The notes under the pieces are model-generated. The model did no database searches. It saw only the letters and a list, made by a program, of their open reading frames with translations, and was not told the origin of the DNA. From an uncultured Roseicyclus sp. (GTDB lineage: Bacteria; Pseudomonadota; Alphaproteobacteria; Rhodobacterales; Rhodobacteraceae), in contig CAKZPN010000027.1 of the NCBI GenBank assembly GCA_937139335.1, positions 1 through 64,000 of the forward strand: a stretch of 64,000 bases of DNA, in the 5' to 3' direction. Within the stretch, counting starts at the first letter, position 1. Each line of letters opens with the position of its first letter. This document shows positions 26,079-34,825 of this stretch, piece after piece. A program made the position numbers and the translations under genes.

Positions 26079-27124
26079 ACCGGCAGCGAGATGCGGAAGA
26101 CGGTGCGCCCCGGCACCGAATCGACCGCGATCCAGCCGTCGTGATCGGCGATGATCTTGCTCACCAGCGCGAGGCCGAGGCCGGTGCCGTTCTCGCGGCC
26201 CGAGACGAAAGGCTCGAACAGGTCGGGCGCGAGGTCGGGCGGAATGCCGGGGCCGTCGTCGATCACCTCGACCTGCAGCGGCACGGCGCCGCCCGATCCG
26301 TCCTTGCGCCGGACCTTGAGGCTCAGCTCGTAGAAGGTGCGCAGCCGGATCGTGCCGCCGGTGCGCCCGGCCTCGGCCGCGTTCTTCAGGAGGTTCAGGA
26401 ACACCTGCTGCAACTGGTCGGGGTCGGCCCAGGTCGGCGGCAGCGAGGGGTCGTAGTCATCCTCGATCTGCATATGCGCTGCAAAGCCGATGACGGCCGA
26501 TTTCCGTGCGCGATCAAGCACATCATGGATGTTCACCGCGCGCCGATCGGGCGGGCGAACATTGCCGAATTCCTCGACCTGGCTCAGCAGTTTCAGGATA
26601 CGGCGCGATTCCTCGACGATCAGGTCGGTCAGCTCGCGGTCCTCGCCGCTGGCGTTCATGGAAATGAGCTGCGCCGCCCCGGTGATGCCCGCCAGCGGAT
26701 TCTTGATCTCGTGCGCCAGCATCTCGGCCATGCCGATCGCCGATTTCGCAGCCGATTTCGACGACATCGCGCGGTCGAGCCGCCCGGCCAGGTCGCGGCT
26801 TTCGAGCAGCACCAGAACGTGGTCGGGCTTGTCGGACAGGGGCGCGATCTGCACGTCGCAGGACACCGGCTTGCGGCTGCCCGTGCCGACGTCGACCGCG
26901 TTCACGAAGAGCGGGGCGGAGGCGTCGCGGACACGGGCGAAGGCCTCTTCCAGCGGGGCGTCGACAAAGATCTTGTCCCAGACCGGCGCGCCTTCCAGCG
27001 CCTTTTTCGATGCGTTCAGAAAGGTTTCCGCGGCGGGGTTCACGTCGAGGATGCGGTTCTCGGCGTCGCAGATCAGCGCCGGGAGCGGCAGGGACGCCCA
27101 GAGACTGTCGGTGGCCGCGGTCAT
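26054..27124 (-). CDS. ntrB: nitrogen-sensing histidine kinase/phosphatase NtrB
   Basis: A 356-residue cytoplasmic kinase: an N-terminal PAS domain ([25 protein letters not shown]), the H-box [19 protein letters not shown], and the ATPase motifs [17 protein letters not shown] and [18 protein letters not shown]. No membrane segment, as expected. NtrB phosphorylates or dephosphorylates NtrC according to the PII signal. Its start overlaps the dusB stop (ATGA), a coupling known for nifR3-ntrB in this group. It is followed 59 nt later by ntrC. Confidence 0.96.
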   Translation of the reverse strand: MTAATDSLWASLPLPALICDAENRILDVNPAAETFLNASKKALEGAPVWDKIFVDAPLEEAFARVRDASAPLFVNAVDVGTGSRKPVSCDVQIAPLSDKPDHVLVLLESRDLAGRLDRAMSSKSAAKSAIGMAEMLAHEIKNPLAGITGAAQLISMNASGEDRELTDLIVEESRRILKLLSQVEEFGNVRPPDRRAVNIHDVLDRARKSAVIGFAAHMQIEDDYDPSLPPTWADPDQLQQVFLNLLKNAAEAGRTGGTIRLRTFYELSLKVRRKDGSGGAVPLQVEVIDDGPGIPPDLAPDLFEPFVSGRENGTGLGLALVSKIIADHDGWIAVDSVPGRTVFRISLPVAPKEAQG

Positions 27125-28107
27125 GCGGCGGCCCGTGCGGGGCGGACGGTCAGCGCCTCGGGCAGCAGCGCCAGCACCTCGGCGGGTGCGCGGGCGGTCA
27201 GGATGCGGCGGCGGAGGTCCGCTCCGGTGCCGGCCTCGTCCATGTACCAGACCAGGTGCTTGCGCGCGACGCGCAGGCCGAGGTCGCGCCCGTAGAACCC
27301 CAGCATCGCCTCGTAGTGGCCCGCCACCATATCGGCCAGCGCCGCGCCTTGCGGAACAACCGGCGCGGGCGCGCCAAAAAGCGCCGCGCCGATCTCGGCC
27401 AGCGCCCAGGGCCGCCCCTGCACTCCGCGCCCGACCATGACCCCATCGGCGCCGGACAGGCGCAAGGCGCGTGCGGCGGAGTGTGCATCGACAATATCGC
27501 CGTTGGCGATGACGGGGATGCGCACGGCGTCCTTCACCGCGCGGATCGCGGCCCAGTCTGCGGCGCCCTTGTAGAACTGGCAGCGGGTGCGGCCGTGGAT
27601 GGTGATCATCTGCACCCCCGCCGCCTCGGCCCGCCGCGCCAGATCGGCCGCGTTGCGCTGGTCATCGTCCCAGCCGAGCCGCGTCTTCAGCGTCACCGGC
27701 ACGCTTACCGCGCCCACCACCGCCTCGATCAGCGTCAGCGCATGGTCGAGGTCGCGCATCAGCGCCGAGCCCGACAGGCCGGTCGTCACCTTCTTCGCCG
27801 GGCAGCCCATGTTGATGTCGATGATCCGCGCGCCCTGCGCCTCGGCGATCCGCGCGGCCTCGGCCATCCAGTGCGCCTCGCGCCCCGCGATCTGCACGGC
27901 GGTCCGGGCCGCACCATAGCCGAGCTCGGCCTTGGCGCGGACCGACGGCTTGGCCTCCACCATTTCCTGGCTCGCAACCATCTCGGACACGACGAGGCCC
28001 GCACCGAAGCCCGCGACGAGGTCGCGGAACGGCCGGTCGGTGATGCCTGCCATCGGTGCCAGCAGGACCGGCGGCGCCAGAGACATTTCTGCCAGAGAAA
28101 CGGTCAA
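27121..28107 (-). CDS. dusB: tRNA-dihydrouridine synthase (NifR3/DusB)
   Basis: A 328-residue FMN enzyme that reduces uridines to dihydrouridine in tRNA D-loops. Signatures are LLAPMAGITDRPFRDL, the catalytic-cysteine motif DINMGCPAKKV, TLKTRLGWDD, ITIHGRTRCQFYKGAADW, VIANGDI and GADGVMVGRGVQGRPW. I chose a TTG start (TTG ACC GTT) because AAGGA lies 8 nt upstream; an ATG seven codons later lacks such a site. It is the first gene of the dusB-ntrB-ntrC-ntrY-ntrX run. A 181-bp gap separates it from the divergent ispDF. Confidence 0.94.
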   Translation of the reverse strand: MTVSLAEMSLAPPVLLAPMAGITDRPFRDLVAGFGAGLVVSEMVASQEMVEAKPSVRAKAELGYGAARTAVQIAGREAHWMAEAARIAEAQGARIIDINMGCPAKKVTTGLSGSALMRDLDHALTLIEAVVGAVSVPVTLKTRLGWDDDQRNAADLARRAEAAGVQMITIHGRTRCQFYKGAADWAAIRAVKDAVRIPVIANGDIVDAHSAARALRLSGADGVMVGRGVQGRPWALAEIGAALFGAPAPVVPQGAALADMVAGHYEAMLGFYGRDLGLRVARKHLVWYMDEAGTGADLRRRILTARAPAEVLALLPEALTVRPARAAA

Positions 28108-28288
28108 GTGCTTAATCCTTGTGCACGTAACAGGAGGGGTAGGCCGAGGCGCAGGGGAGTTCAAAAGAAACTCTCATGACACCTGTCGTTAAAGGACTCT
28201 TCGCTCAAAAAAAAGGCGCTGCGATGAATTTTCGGGCGCACCTCATGCCGCGTTGTGCTGCACGGCGCTTGGCCCTATCACGCGGACC

Positions 28289-29458
28289 ATGTCCGAGACG
28301 AGACCTGAATTCCCCCGCCCCACCGCCGCCGCGCTGATCGTCGCGGGCGGGCGCGGGCTGCGTGCGGGCGCCGGAATACCCAAACAATACAGGGACCTCG
28401 CCGGTCTGCCGGTGATCGCTCGCGCCATCGCCGCCTTCGACGCGCACCCGTCCATCGGGGCGCTGGTGGTGGTGCGGCACGCGGACGACGCGCCGTTGTT
28501 CGCGCAGGCCCGCCGAGCGACGCGCCTGCCGCTCATCGAGACCATCGGCGGCGCGACCCGCGATGCGTCGGTCCGCGCCGGGCTTGCCGCGCTGCCCGAG
28601 GGGATCGAGACCGTGCTGATCCACGACGCCGCCCGGCCGCTGGTCTCCGCCGCCGTCATCGACGGGGTGCTGGCCGCGCTTGAAACCCACGACGGCGCCG
28701 CCCCCGCCCTGCCCGTCACCGACGCGCTCTGGCGCGGCGCGGGCACCGTCACCGGGACTCAGGCGCGCGACGGGCTCTGGCGCGCGCAGACGCCGCAGGG
28801 GTTTCGCCTGGGCGCGATCCGCGCCGCCCATGCCGCCCACCAGGGCGGGGCCGCCGACGACGTGGAGGTCGCGCGCGCGCATGGCCTGACCGTCGCGATC
28901 ACGCCAGGCGACGAGGCCAACCTGAAACTCACGACCGCGGCAGATTTCGACCGCGCGCGCCGCCTGATGGAGGCAGACATGGACGTCCGCACTGGCAACG
29001 GCTTCGACGTGCACCGCTTCGGGCCGGGTGATCACGTGATGCTCTGCGGTCTCAAATTGCCGCATGAGCGCGGGTTGCAAGGTCATTCCGACGCCGACGT
29101 GGGGCTGCACACACTCACCGACGCGATCTACGGTGCGCTGTGCGAAGGCGACATCGGCACACATTTCCCGCCCTCCGACCCGCAGTGGAAAGGCGCCGAA
29201 AGCCACATCTTCCTGACCCACGCCGTCGAGATGGCGCAAGCGCAGGGCTTCGCCCTTACCCACGCCGACCTGACGCTGATCTGCGAACGGCCGAAGATCG
29301 GCCCGCATGCCGCGGCGATGCGCGCGCGGCTGGCGGAGCTGCTGCGGGTCGAGGTCGGCCGCGTCTCTGTCAAGGCGACCACGACCGAGCGCTTGGGCTT
29401 TCCGGGCCGCGAGGAAGGCATCGCCGCACTTGCCACTGTCACACTGGTGAAATCATGA
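28289..29458 (+). CDS. ispDF: bifunctional isoprenoid synthase IspD/IspF
   Basis: A 389-residue fusion of two MEP-pathway enzymes. Residues 1-228 are IspD (CDP-ME synthase: [38 protein letters not shown]). Residues 231-389 are IspF (cyclodiphosphate synthase: GNGFDVHRF with metal ligands, [43 protein letters not shown]). The fusion is common in alphaproteobacteria. The ATG at 28289 is where IspD homology begins; a TTG 12 codons upstream is unlikely. Its stop overlaps the pgpA start (ATGA). Confidence 0.96.
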   Translation: MSETRPEFPRPTAAALIVAGGRGLRAGAGIPKQYRDLAGLPVIARAIAAFDAHPSIGALVVVRHADDAPLFAQARRATRLPLIETIGGATRDASVRAGLAALPEGIETVLIHDAARPLVSAAVIDGVLAALETHDGAAPALPVTDALWRGAGTVTGTQARDGLWRAQTPQGFRLGAIRAAHAAHQGGAADDVEVARAHGLTVAITPGDEANLKLTTAADFDRARRLMEADMDVRTGNGFDVHRFGPGDHVMLCGLKLPHERGLQGHSDADVGLHTLTDAIYGALCEGDIGTHFPPSDPQWKGAESHIFLTHAVEMAQAQGFALTHADLTLICERPKIGPHAAAMRARLAELLRVEVGRVSVKATTTERLGFPGREEGIAALATVTLVKS

Positions 29459-29949
29459 TCCGCGCTTTCTGCACCCTCGGCCCCGTCGGCCACCTCCGCC
29501 CCGCCCCCGGCACCTGGGGTAGCGCCGCCGCGGTGCTGCTGGCCTGGGGCCTGCACGCCCTCGGCGGCTTCTGGCTGCTGCTTCTCGCCACGCTGGCCGT
29601 CACCGCCCTTGGCTGGTGGGCCGTGCGCGAGGCGACGCGGGACAGCGCCGACAAGGACCCCTCCGAGGTTGTCATCGACGAGGTTGCGGGCCAATGGATC
29701 GCGCTCTGGCCGGTGTCACTCGGCGCGCAGATGGCAGGGGCCGGGTTCTGGGCGCTCTGGCCGGGCGTGCTGACGGCCTTCGTGGTCTTCCGCCTCTTCG
29801 ACATCTGGAAACCCGGCCCGGTGGGCTGGGCCGACCGCCAGCCGGGACCCTTGGGCGTGATGGCCGACGACCTGATCGCGGGCTGGATGGCGGCGCTGAT
29901 CGTCGTGGTCTTCGCCGCGATCGCGCATCTGCCGCAGGTGATGGGATGA
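29455..29949 (+). CDS. pgpA: phosphatidylglycerophosphatase A
   Basis: A 164-residue membrane phosphatase making phosphatidylglycerol from its phosphate. Signatures are [12 protein letters not shown] at the N-terminus, [18 protein letters not shown] with acidic metal ligands, [32 protein letters not shown], and about four hydrophobic segments. It is coupled by ATGA overlaps to ispDF upstream and pncC downstream. Confidence 0.95.
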   Translation: MIRAFCTLGPVGHLRPAPGTWGSAAAVLLAWGLHALGGFWLLLLATLAVTALGWWAVREATRDSADKDPSEVVIDEVAGQWIALWPVSLGAQMAGAGFWALWPGVLTAFVVFRLFDIWKPGPVGWADRQPGPLGVMADDLIAGWMAALIVVVFAAIAHLPQVMG

Positions 29950-30425
29950 CCGCGGCCGGGGTTCTCGACGCGCTGCGCCGCCGCGGCTGGACGCTCGCCA
30001 CCGCCGAAAGCTGCACCGGCGGGCTGATCACCGCCGCGCTGACCGAGGTGGCGGGATCGTCCGACGTGGTCGAGCGCGGCTTCGTCACCTATTCCAACGC
30101 CGCCAAGATCGAGATGCTGGGCGTGCGGCCGGAAACGCTCGACACCCATGGCGCGGTCTCCGAACCCGTCGCCGCCGAAATGGCCGAGGGCGCGCTGGAA
30201 CGCTCGCGCGCCGACCTCGCCATCTCCGTCACCGGCATCGCCGGGCCCGGCGGGTCCGAGCACAAGCCCGAGGGGCGGGTGTGCTTCGGCCTTGCCGTCG
30301 GAAACCAGGTGCTGACCGAGACGCGGGAGTTCGGGGCGCTTGGCCGCGCGCGGGTGCGTCAGGCGGCGGTCGATCACGCGCTGGCCATGGTCCTGAGCGC
30401 CGCGTTCCAGAAGCCGCGAGGCTGA
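29946..30425 (+). CDS. pncC: nicotinamide-nucleotide amidohydrolase (PncC/CinA C-terminal domain)
   Basis: A 159-residue stand-alone CinA C-terminal domain. Motifs include [36 protein letters not shown], with the conserved Ser and Lys nearby, and [24 protein letters not shown]. The enzyme deamidates nicotinamide mononucleotide to nicotinate mononucleotide for NAD salvage. It lacks the MoCF-like N-domain of full CinA, as is usual for PncC. It overlaps pgpA by 4 nt. Confidence 0.94.
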   Translation: MTAAGVLDALRRRGWTLATAESCTGGLITAALTEVAGSSDVVERGFVTYSNAAKIEMLGVRPETLDTHGAVSEPVAAEMAEGALERSRADLAISVTGIAGPGGSEHKPEGRVCFGLAVGNQVLTETREFGALGRARVRQAAVDHALAMVLSAAFQKPRG

Positions 30426-30509
30426 TCCGGGCCTGATCCCGGCCCTTTGACACCGTGTCACCGGCGACATACCCTGCGCCGCAGTTCCGAGGCAGGTCGC
30501 AGGCCGAAA

Positions 30510-30941
30510 ATGACCGATCTACCCGAGTATTACTTCCGCATCCGGGAAAACGGCGCCGCGGTCTTCCGCGTGTCGACGGACAACCGCCTGCGCCGCATCG
30601 AGATGGACGAGATCGCGGTCGTCAACATCCGTAACGGCAACATCCGCCCGCATGGCGAGACCGAGCTGTCGCCCGAGGACCTGTCTGTCATCGAGGCCTG
30701 GACCGAGGAGCGTCAGGCCGTGCTCGCCGACCGCGACATCGACGACATCCACCGCGCGGTCGATTACCTCAACCTCACCACGCATTGGGCGCAGACCCGA
30801 GCGAATGACGAGGACCTGGAGGATGTGACCGACCGGCTGCTGCTGGCCATGCACGACCTGCGCAGCGTGCTTGTGCGCAAGAAGGCCGACCGGCTGCTGG
30901 CCGCCCAGGCCCCGGTTGACGATGAGGCAACCGGGACGTGA
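30510..30941 (+). CDS. conserved hypothetical protein
   Basis: A 143-residue cytoplasmic protein with no signal peptide or membrane segment. The N-terminal half (YYFRIRENGAAVFRVSTDNRLRRIEMDEIAVVNIRNGNIRPHGETELS) looks beta-rich. The C-terminal half is helical and charged (DRLLLAMHDLRSVLVRKKADRLLAAQ). I do not recognise a family with an assigned function. It follows pncC by 84 nt and may share its transcript. Codon usage fits the neighbourhood. Confidence 0.8.
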   Translation: MTDLPEYYFRIRENGAAVFRVSTDNRLRRIEMDEIAVVNIRNGNIRPHGETELSPEDLSVIEAWTEERQAVLADRDIDDIHRAVDYLNLTTHWAQTRANDEDLEDVTDRLLLAMHDLRSVLVRKKADRLLAAQAPVDDEATGT

Positions 30942-31011
30942 TCCCTGCCCCGGCCCGGGCACGTGGGGCGACCGACAGACCACCCGACACCCAAGGGGGC
31001 GACGAGCAGCG

Positions 31012-31551
31012 ATGACGACCTTGAACAAACCCGACCTCCTGACCGCGATGGCGGCGCATGTGCGCGGCACCGGGCTTGCGGGTGCGAGCCTCAGGCCGCT
31101 GGCGCGCGCGGCGGGCACCTCGGACCGGATGCTGATCTACCATTTCGGGTCCAAGGGCGCGCTGATCGGCGCGCTGCTGGACCATCTTTCGGTCGAGATG
31201 CTGTCGGCGATGTCCGCGGCCCTGCCCGAGCCTCGCGCCGAAACCGAGGCCGCCTGCGCCGCCGAGATCGTGGCTCTGCTGCGCACGCCGACCTTCCGCC
31301 CCTACCTGCGGGTCTGGTTCGACATCGTCTCGGCCGCCGGACGGGGCGAGAGCGACCATGTCGCGGCCGCCGAGCGCATCTTGCAGGGCCAGGTGAGCTG
31401 GATCGCGTCGCGCCTGCCCGAAGGGACACCGCGGCCCAAGCAGCGCGCACGCGAGATGCTGGCGCTGATCCAGGGGGCGCTGGTGCTGGAGGTCGCGGGC
31501 CTGACCGACCCGTCCGACCGTGCGCTGGCACGGTTCTACCCCAAGGGCTGA
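31012..31551 (+). CDS. TetR/AcrR-family transcriptional regulator
   Basis: A 179-residue regulator. The N-terminal HTH reads LRPLARAAGTSDRMLIYHFGSKGALIGALLDHL, the usual TetR DNA-binding layout. The C-terminal ligand-binding domain is helical and poorly conserved. No divergent target gene is adjacent: the upstream gene runs the same way, and the downstream gene is convergent and overlaps its end by 16 nt. The target is therefore unknown. It is 19 kb from the RND operator described at 50.5 kb, so a link there is only a possibility. Confidence 0.9.
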   Translation: MTTLNKPDLLTAMAAHVRGTGLAGASLRPLARAAGTSDRMLIYHFGSKGALIGALLDHLSVEMLSAMSAALPEPRAETEAACAAEIVALLRTPTFRPYLRVWFDIVSAAGRGESDHVAAAERILQGQVSWIASRLPEGTPRPKQRAREMLALIQGALVLEVAGLTDPSDRALARFYPKG

Positions 31552-31946
31552 AACCGGCTCGTGATCCGCGCATCCTTGCGCGGGCCGGTCACGCGCCAGC
31601 TCTGGGTCCAGTCGGGCCAGCGGCCGAAATCGTACCTGACATCATAGGTGTCGGGATCGCACCAGTGCCGGTCTTCCAGCCGCCCCGCGCCCAGTTCGTG
31701 AAACGCGCGCCCGTCCTCGAAGTACACCGCCAGCCCGGCCGCCGTATCGCGCCAGAGGTAGACCCGTGCCGCCTGCATCGGGGCGGCGTCGCCGTAGCGC
31801 AGCACCCCCGCCTCCTCCTGCCGCAGGCCATCGCCATCGCGCAGCCAGCGGCTCGTGCCTTCCAAGTGCCCGGTGATCCCCGCGCGCGCATCCTCGATGG
31901 TCCGCGTCAGCCGCCAGAGCCCTTCGAGGTCGGAGAGCCCGATCAC
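31536..31946 (-). CDS. DUF6314 family protein
   Basis: A 136-residue protein starting with GTG, whose start overlaps the upstream gene's stop (GTGA), so it is translationally coupled. The core DLEGLWRLTRTIEDARAGITGHLEGTSRWLRD, EEAGVLRYGD and DPDTYDVRYDFGRWPDWTQSWRVTGPRKD matches DUF6314, a lipocalin-like beta-barrel family of unknown function common in Rhodobacteraceae. No signal peptide, so cytoplasmic. Its 3' end overlaps the convergent TetR gene by 16 nt. Confidence 0.85.
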   Translation of the reverse strand: MIGLSDLEGLWRLTRTIEDARAGITGHLEGTSRWLRDGDGLRQEEAGVLRYGDAAPMQAARVYLWRDTAAGLAVYFEDGRAFHELGAGRLEDRHWCDPDTYDVRYDFGRWPDWTQSWRVTGPRKDARITSRFQPLG

Positions 31947-32314
31947 TCCGCCCCTCGCGGGACCAGCAGCCCGATGCTGACATTGCCCGCCGCATCCTCG
32001 AACCGGATCTCCTCCGGCGGGTCGCCGTCGAGCGTGACGCCGTAGCATTCCCAGTCCATCGCGCGGGTCCAGCGCAGGCAGCGCGCACCGCCCTCCATGT
32101 GCCACTCGCCGAGACTGGTGCGCGCGAACGGCCCCTCGCTGCTGCGGACCAGAAGCATACCATTGTCCTCGTGCCGCTCCCAGGCGACGCCGTCATAGTC
32201 GATGTCATGGGCGACGAGGACCGCGCGGATCGCCCCCTGCGCTTCGCCCTGCGCCAGCGCGGGGCCTGCCAGCACGCAGGCCAGCGCCCAGATCGTGATG
32301 CGTGAACCCGTCAT
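31943..32314 (-). CDS. exported hypothetical protein
   Basis: A 123-residue protein with a signal peptide (MTGSRITIWALACVLAGPALAQ). The mature part includes AIRAVLVAHDIDYDGVAWERHEDNGMLLVRSSEG, CLRWTRAMDWECYGVTLDGDPPEEIRFEDAAGN and two cysteine-containing strands. No family recognised. GGAGGA lies 6 nt upstream of the ATG. It is coupled to the DUF6314 gene by a 4-nt overlap, so the two may work together, though one is exported and the other is not. It diverges from purB. Confidence 0.75.
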   Translation of the reverse strand: MTGSRITIWALACVLAGPALAQGEAQGAIRAVLVAHDIDYDGVAWERHEDNGMLLVRSSEGPFARTSLGEWHMEGGARCLRWTRAMDWECYGVTLDGDPPEEIRFEDAAGNVSIGLLVPRGAE

Positions 32315-32377
32315 CTTGTTCCTCCGCGCCCTCCCGCCTAAGAGAGCGGCAACCCTGACCGAACGCAAGGCCCTGCC

Positions 32378-33685
32378 ATGATCCCCCGCTATTCCCGCCC
32401 CGAGATGGTCGCCCTCTGGGAGCCCGCCACGAAGTTCCGCATCTGGTTCGAGATCGAGGCGCATGCCTGCGACGCGATGGCGGAGCTTGGCGTGATCCCC
32501 AAGGCGAATGCCGAGGCGGTCTGGCGCGCGAAGGACGTGGAGTTCGACGTCGCCCGCATCGACGAGATCGAGGCGGTGACGAAGCATGACGTGATCGCCT
32601 TCCTTACTCACCTGTCCGAGATCGTCGGCGCGGACGAGGCGCGTTTCGTGCACCAGGGCATGACCTCGTCCGACGTGCTCGACACCACCTTCAACATCCA
32701 GTTGACCCGCGCCGCCGACATCCTGCTGGCCGACATGGACGCGCTCTGCGCCGCGCTGAAGACCCGCGCGTTGGAGCACAAGATGACCGTGCGCATCGGG
32801 CGCAGCCACGGCATCCACGCCGAACCCGTCACAATGGGCCTCACCTTCGCGCGCTTCTATGCCGAGATGGACCGGGGCCGCGCGCGCCTGCGCGCCGCCC
32901 GCGCCGAGATCGCCACCGGTGCGATTTCGGGCGCCGTCGGCACCTTCGCCAACATCGACCCCGCGGTGGAGGCGCATGTCTGCGAGAAACTCGGCCTGAC
33001 GCCCGAGCCGATCAGCACCCAGGTGATCCCCCGTGACCGCCACGCGATGTTCTTCGCCACCCTCGGCGTCATCGCCAGCTCTATCGAGAACATCTCGATC
33101 GAGATCCGCCACATGCAGCGCACCGAGGTGCTGGAGGCGGAGGAGTTCTTTTCCAAGGGGCAGAAGGGCTCCAGCGCGATGCCGCACAAGCGCAACCCGG
33201 TCCTGACCGAGAACCTGACCGGGCTCGCGAGGATCGTCCGCATGTCGGTGGTGCCGGCGCTGGAAAACGTGGCGCTCTGGCACGAGCGCGACATCAGTCA
33301 TTCCAGCGTCGAGCGGATGATCGGGCCGGATGCCACCATCACCCTCGATTTCGCGCTCGCCCGCCTGACCGGCGTGATCGAGAAACTGGTGATCTACCCC
33401 GACACGATGCTGGCCAACATGAACAAGTTCCGCGGCCTCGTGCATTCGCAGCGCGTGCTGCTGGCGCTGACGCAGGCGGGGGTAAGCCGCGAGGACGCCT
33501 ACAAGCTGGTGCAGCGCAACGCGATGAAGGTCTGGGAAGAGGGCCGCGATTTCCGCGAGGAGCTGCTGGCCGACCCCGAGGTGACGGCCGCCCTGTCGCC
33601 CGCCGAGATCGAGGAGAAATTCGACATCGGCTACCACACCAAGCATGTCGACACGATCTTCCGGCGTGTCTTCGGCGAGGCGTAA
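32378..33685 (+). CDS. purB: adenylosuccinate lyase
   Basis: A 435-residue enzyme that acts twice in purine synthesis, on SAICAR and on adenylosuccinate, releasing fumarate. Signatures are MIPRYSRPEMVALWEPATKFRIWFEIE, THLSEIVG, HQGMTSSDVLDTTFNIQ, GRSHGIHAEPVTMG with catalytic His, and the superfamily loop GSSAMPHKRNP with catalytic Ser. The C-terminal domain ends FDIGYHTKHVDTIFRRVF. AAGG lies 7 nt upstream of the ATG. hpt and guaA elsewhere in the window also act on purines, but the genes are not clustered. Confidence 0.97.
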   Translation: MIPRYSRPEMVALWEPATKFRIWFEIEAHACDAMAELGVIPKANAEAVWRAKDVEFDVARIDEIEAVTKHDVIAFLTHLSEIVGADEARFVHQGMTSSDVLDTTFNIQLTRAADILLADMDALCAALKTRALEHKMTVRIGRSHGIHAEPVTMGLTFARFYAEMDRGRARLRAARAEIATGAISGAVGTFANIDPAVEAHVCEKLGLTPEPISTQVIPRDRHAMFFATLGVIASSIENISIEIRHMQRTEVLEAEEFFSKGQKGSSAMPHKRNPVLTENLTGLARIVRMSVVPALENVALWHERDISHSSVERMIGPDATITLDFALARLTGVIEKLVIYPDTMLANMNKFRGLVHSQRVLLALTQAGVSREDAYKLVQRNAMKVWEEGRDFREELLADPEVTAALSPAEIEEKFDIGYHTKHVDTIFRRVFGEA

Positions 33686-33696
33686 GGCACCGCCCT

Positions 33697-33725
33697 GCCC
33701 CGGTTCCCCTAGCGGGCACCGGGGC
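33697..33725 (+). terminator. hairpin after purB
   Basis: An 8-bp stem GCCCCGGT/ACCGGGGC around a 13-nt loop, 11 nt after the purB stop. It lacks a T-tract. Probable but unproven terminator. Confidence 0.45.
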
Positions 33726-33829
33726 CGCGCGCCCGCTCGCGCGAATGTCTTTCCAGAAATCCCGCTGCGCGTGCTATCTTGCTCCTCGGAAGAGATGCGA
33801 AGATCGAAGCACAGCACCGGAGACGCGCC

Positions 33830-33991
33830 ATGCGTATCAAGATCCTTCTGTCCGCCTTTGCCCTGTTCGCGATGCCGGGCCTTGCCTACGCCCAGTGCTC
33901 GATGGGTTCGGGCGAAGCCACGATGTCCTGCGCCGAAGGCCTCACCTGGGACGCCGCGTCGCGGAGCTGCGTGACTAACGCCACCAGCTGA
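33830..33991 (+). CDS. very small exported protein with a two-cysteine WD motif
   Basis: A 53-residue precursor: a signal peptide of about 21 residues (MRIKILLSAFALFAMPGLAYA), then about 31 mature residues containing CSMGSGEATMSCAEGLTWDAASRSCV. The C-x-EG-x-x-WD-A-x5-C-V pattern also occurs in the next gene. It resembles half of a peritrophin-type chitin-binding module, but is too short to assign. GGAG lies 8 nt before the ATG. No function known. Confidence 0.75.
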   Translation: MRIKILLSAFALFAMPGLAYAQCSMGSGEATMSCAEGLTWDAASRSCVTNATS

Positions 33992-34136
33992 ACGACCTGC
34001 CTCGGGCCCCCGCACCCGGCCGGCAACGCCCGGCGCATCTTTCGTGCGCCCGGCGATCCGGCCCGTCACGAAAGCTTCGTTTGACCCGTCGCCGCACGGC
34101 CCTCCCTATGCCTCTCGCGACAGAGGAGGCCCGCGC

Positions 34137-34691
34137 ATGACCCGCACCCTGACCCTTTCGACCGCTTTCACCCTGGCCCTGAGCCAGACCGCCATCGCCG
34201 TCGGCTTCAACAGCGACGATCCGCCCACGCCCACGGAAACCACCACCGAATGCCCCGAGGGCACGGTGTGGGATGCCGAGACCGAGGACTGCGTGGAGAT
34301 CGAGGACAGCGCGCTGGCCACCGACCCCGAAGCGCTCATCGCCACGGTTCGCGAGCTGGCCTATGCCGACCGGCATCGCGACGCCCTCGACCTGCTGGCG
34401 CTGGCGCCCGACCCCGCCGACACGATGGTGCTGACCTATCTCGGCTATTCCACGCGCAGCCTCGGCGACTTCGACCGGGGCCTCGACTACTACGACCGCG
34501 CGCTCGCGGCGGACCCCGACAACCTGCTCGCCCGCGCCTACCTGGGCATGGCCTACGTACAGCTCGGCGCGCCGGAACAGGCGCATGTGCAACTGGCCGA
34601 GATCCGCGCGCGTGGCGGTGAGGGACGCTGGCCCGAGCTGGCGCTGGCCGGCGCGCTCGCGGCAGGCGACGTGACCGGCTACGACTACTGA
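34137..34691 (+). CDS. exported tetratricopeptide-repeat protein with cysteine WD motif
   Basis: A 184-residue protein. The signal peptide is residues 1-20. An acidic, Pro/Thr-rich stretch then leads to CPEGTVWDAETEDCV, nearly the same motif as in the small protein just upstream. The rest is TPR-like (ALIATVRELAYADRHRDALDLL, VLTYLGYSTRSLGDFDRGLDYYDRALAADPDNLLARAYLGMAYVQLG), so it is probably a periplasmic protein-protein interaction module. GAGGAGG sits just upstream of the ATG. Function not known. Confidence 0.85.
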   Translation: MTRTLTLSTAFTLALSQTAIAVGFNSDDPPTPTETTTECPEGTVWDAETEDCVEIEDSALATDPEALIATVRELAYADRHRDALDLLALAPDPADTMVLTYLGYSTRSLGDFDRGLDYYDRALAADPDNLLARAYLGMAYVQLGAPEQAHVQLAEIRARGGEGRWPELALAGALAAGDVTGYDY

Positions 34692-34708
34692 GATTTCAGA
34701 CAAATCCG

Positions 34709-34733
34709 CGGCGTATTCGATGCGAATCCGCCG
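34709..34733. promoter_or_regulatory. inverted repeat between the TPR gene and fliG
   Basis: Arms CGGCGTATTCG and CGAATCCGCCG pair at 10 of 11 positions around a 3-nt loop, 17 nt after the TPR gene stop and 93 nt before fliG. With GTGTTT after it, it could be a terminator. Its symmetry would also suit an operator. Confidence 0.45.
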
Positions 34734-34825
34734 TGTTTGGCCGCCGTCCGTCAGCACTGTCTTAACGGGCACCGCCCACCCTGACCTCGGGTGATTTGGG
34801 TTTTGGGAATGGGTGGGTGCTTGCC

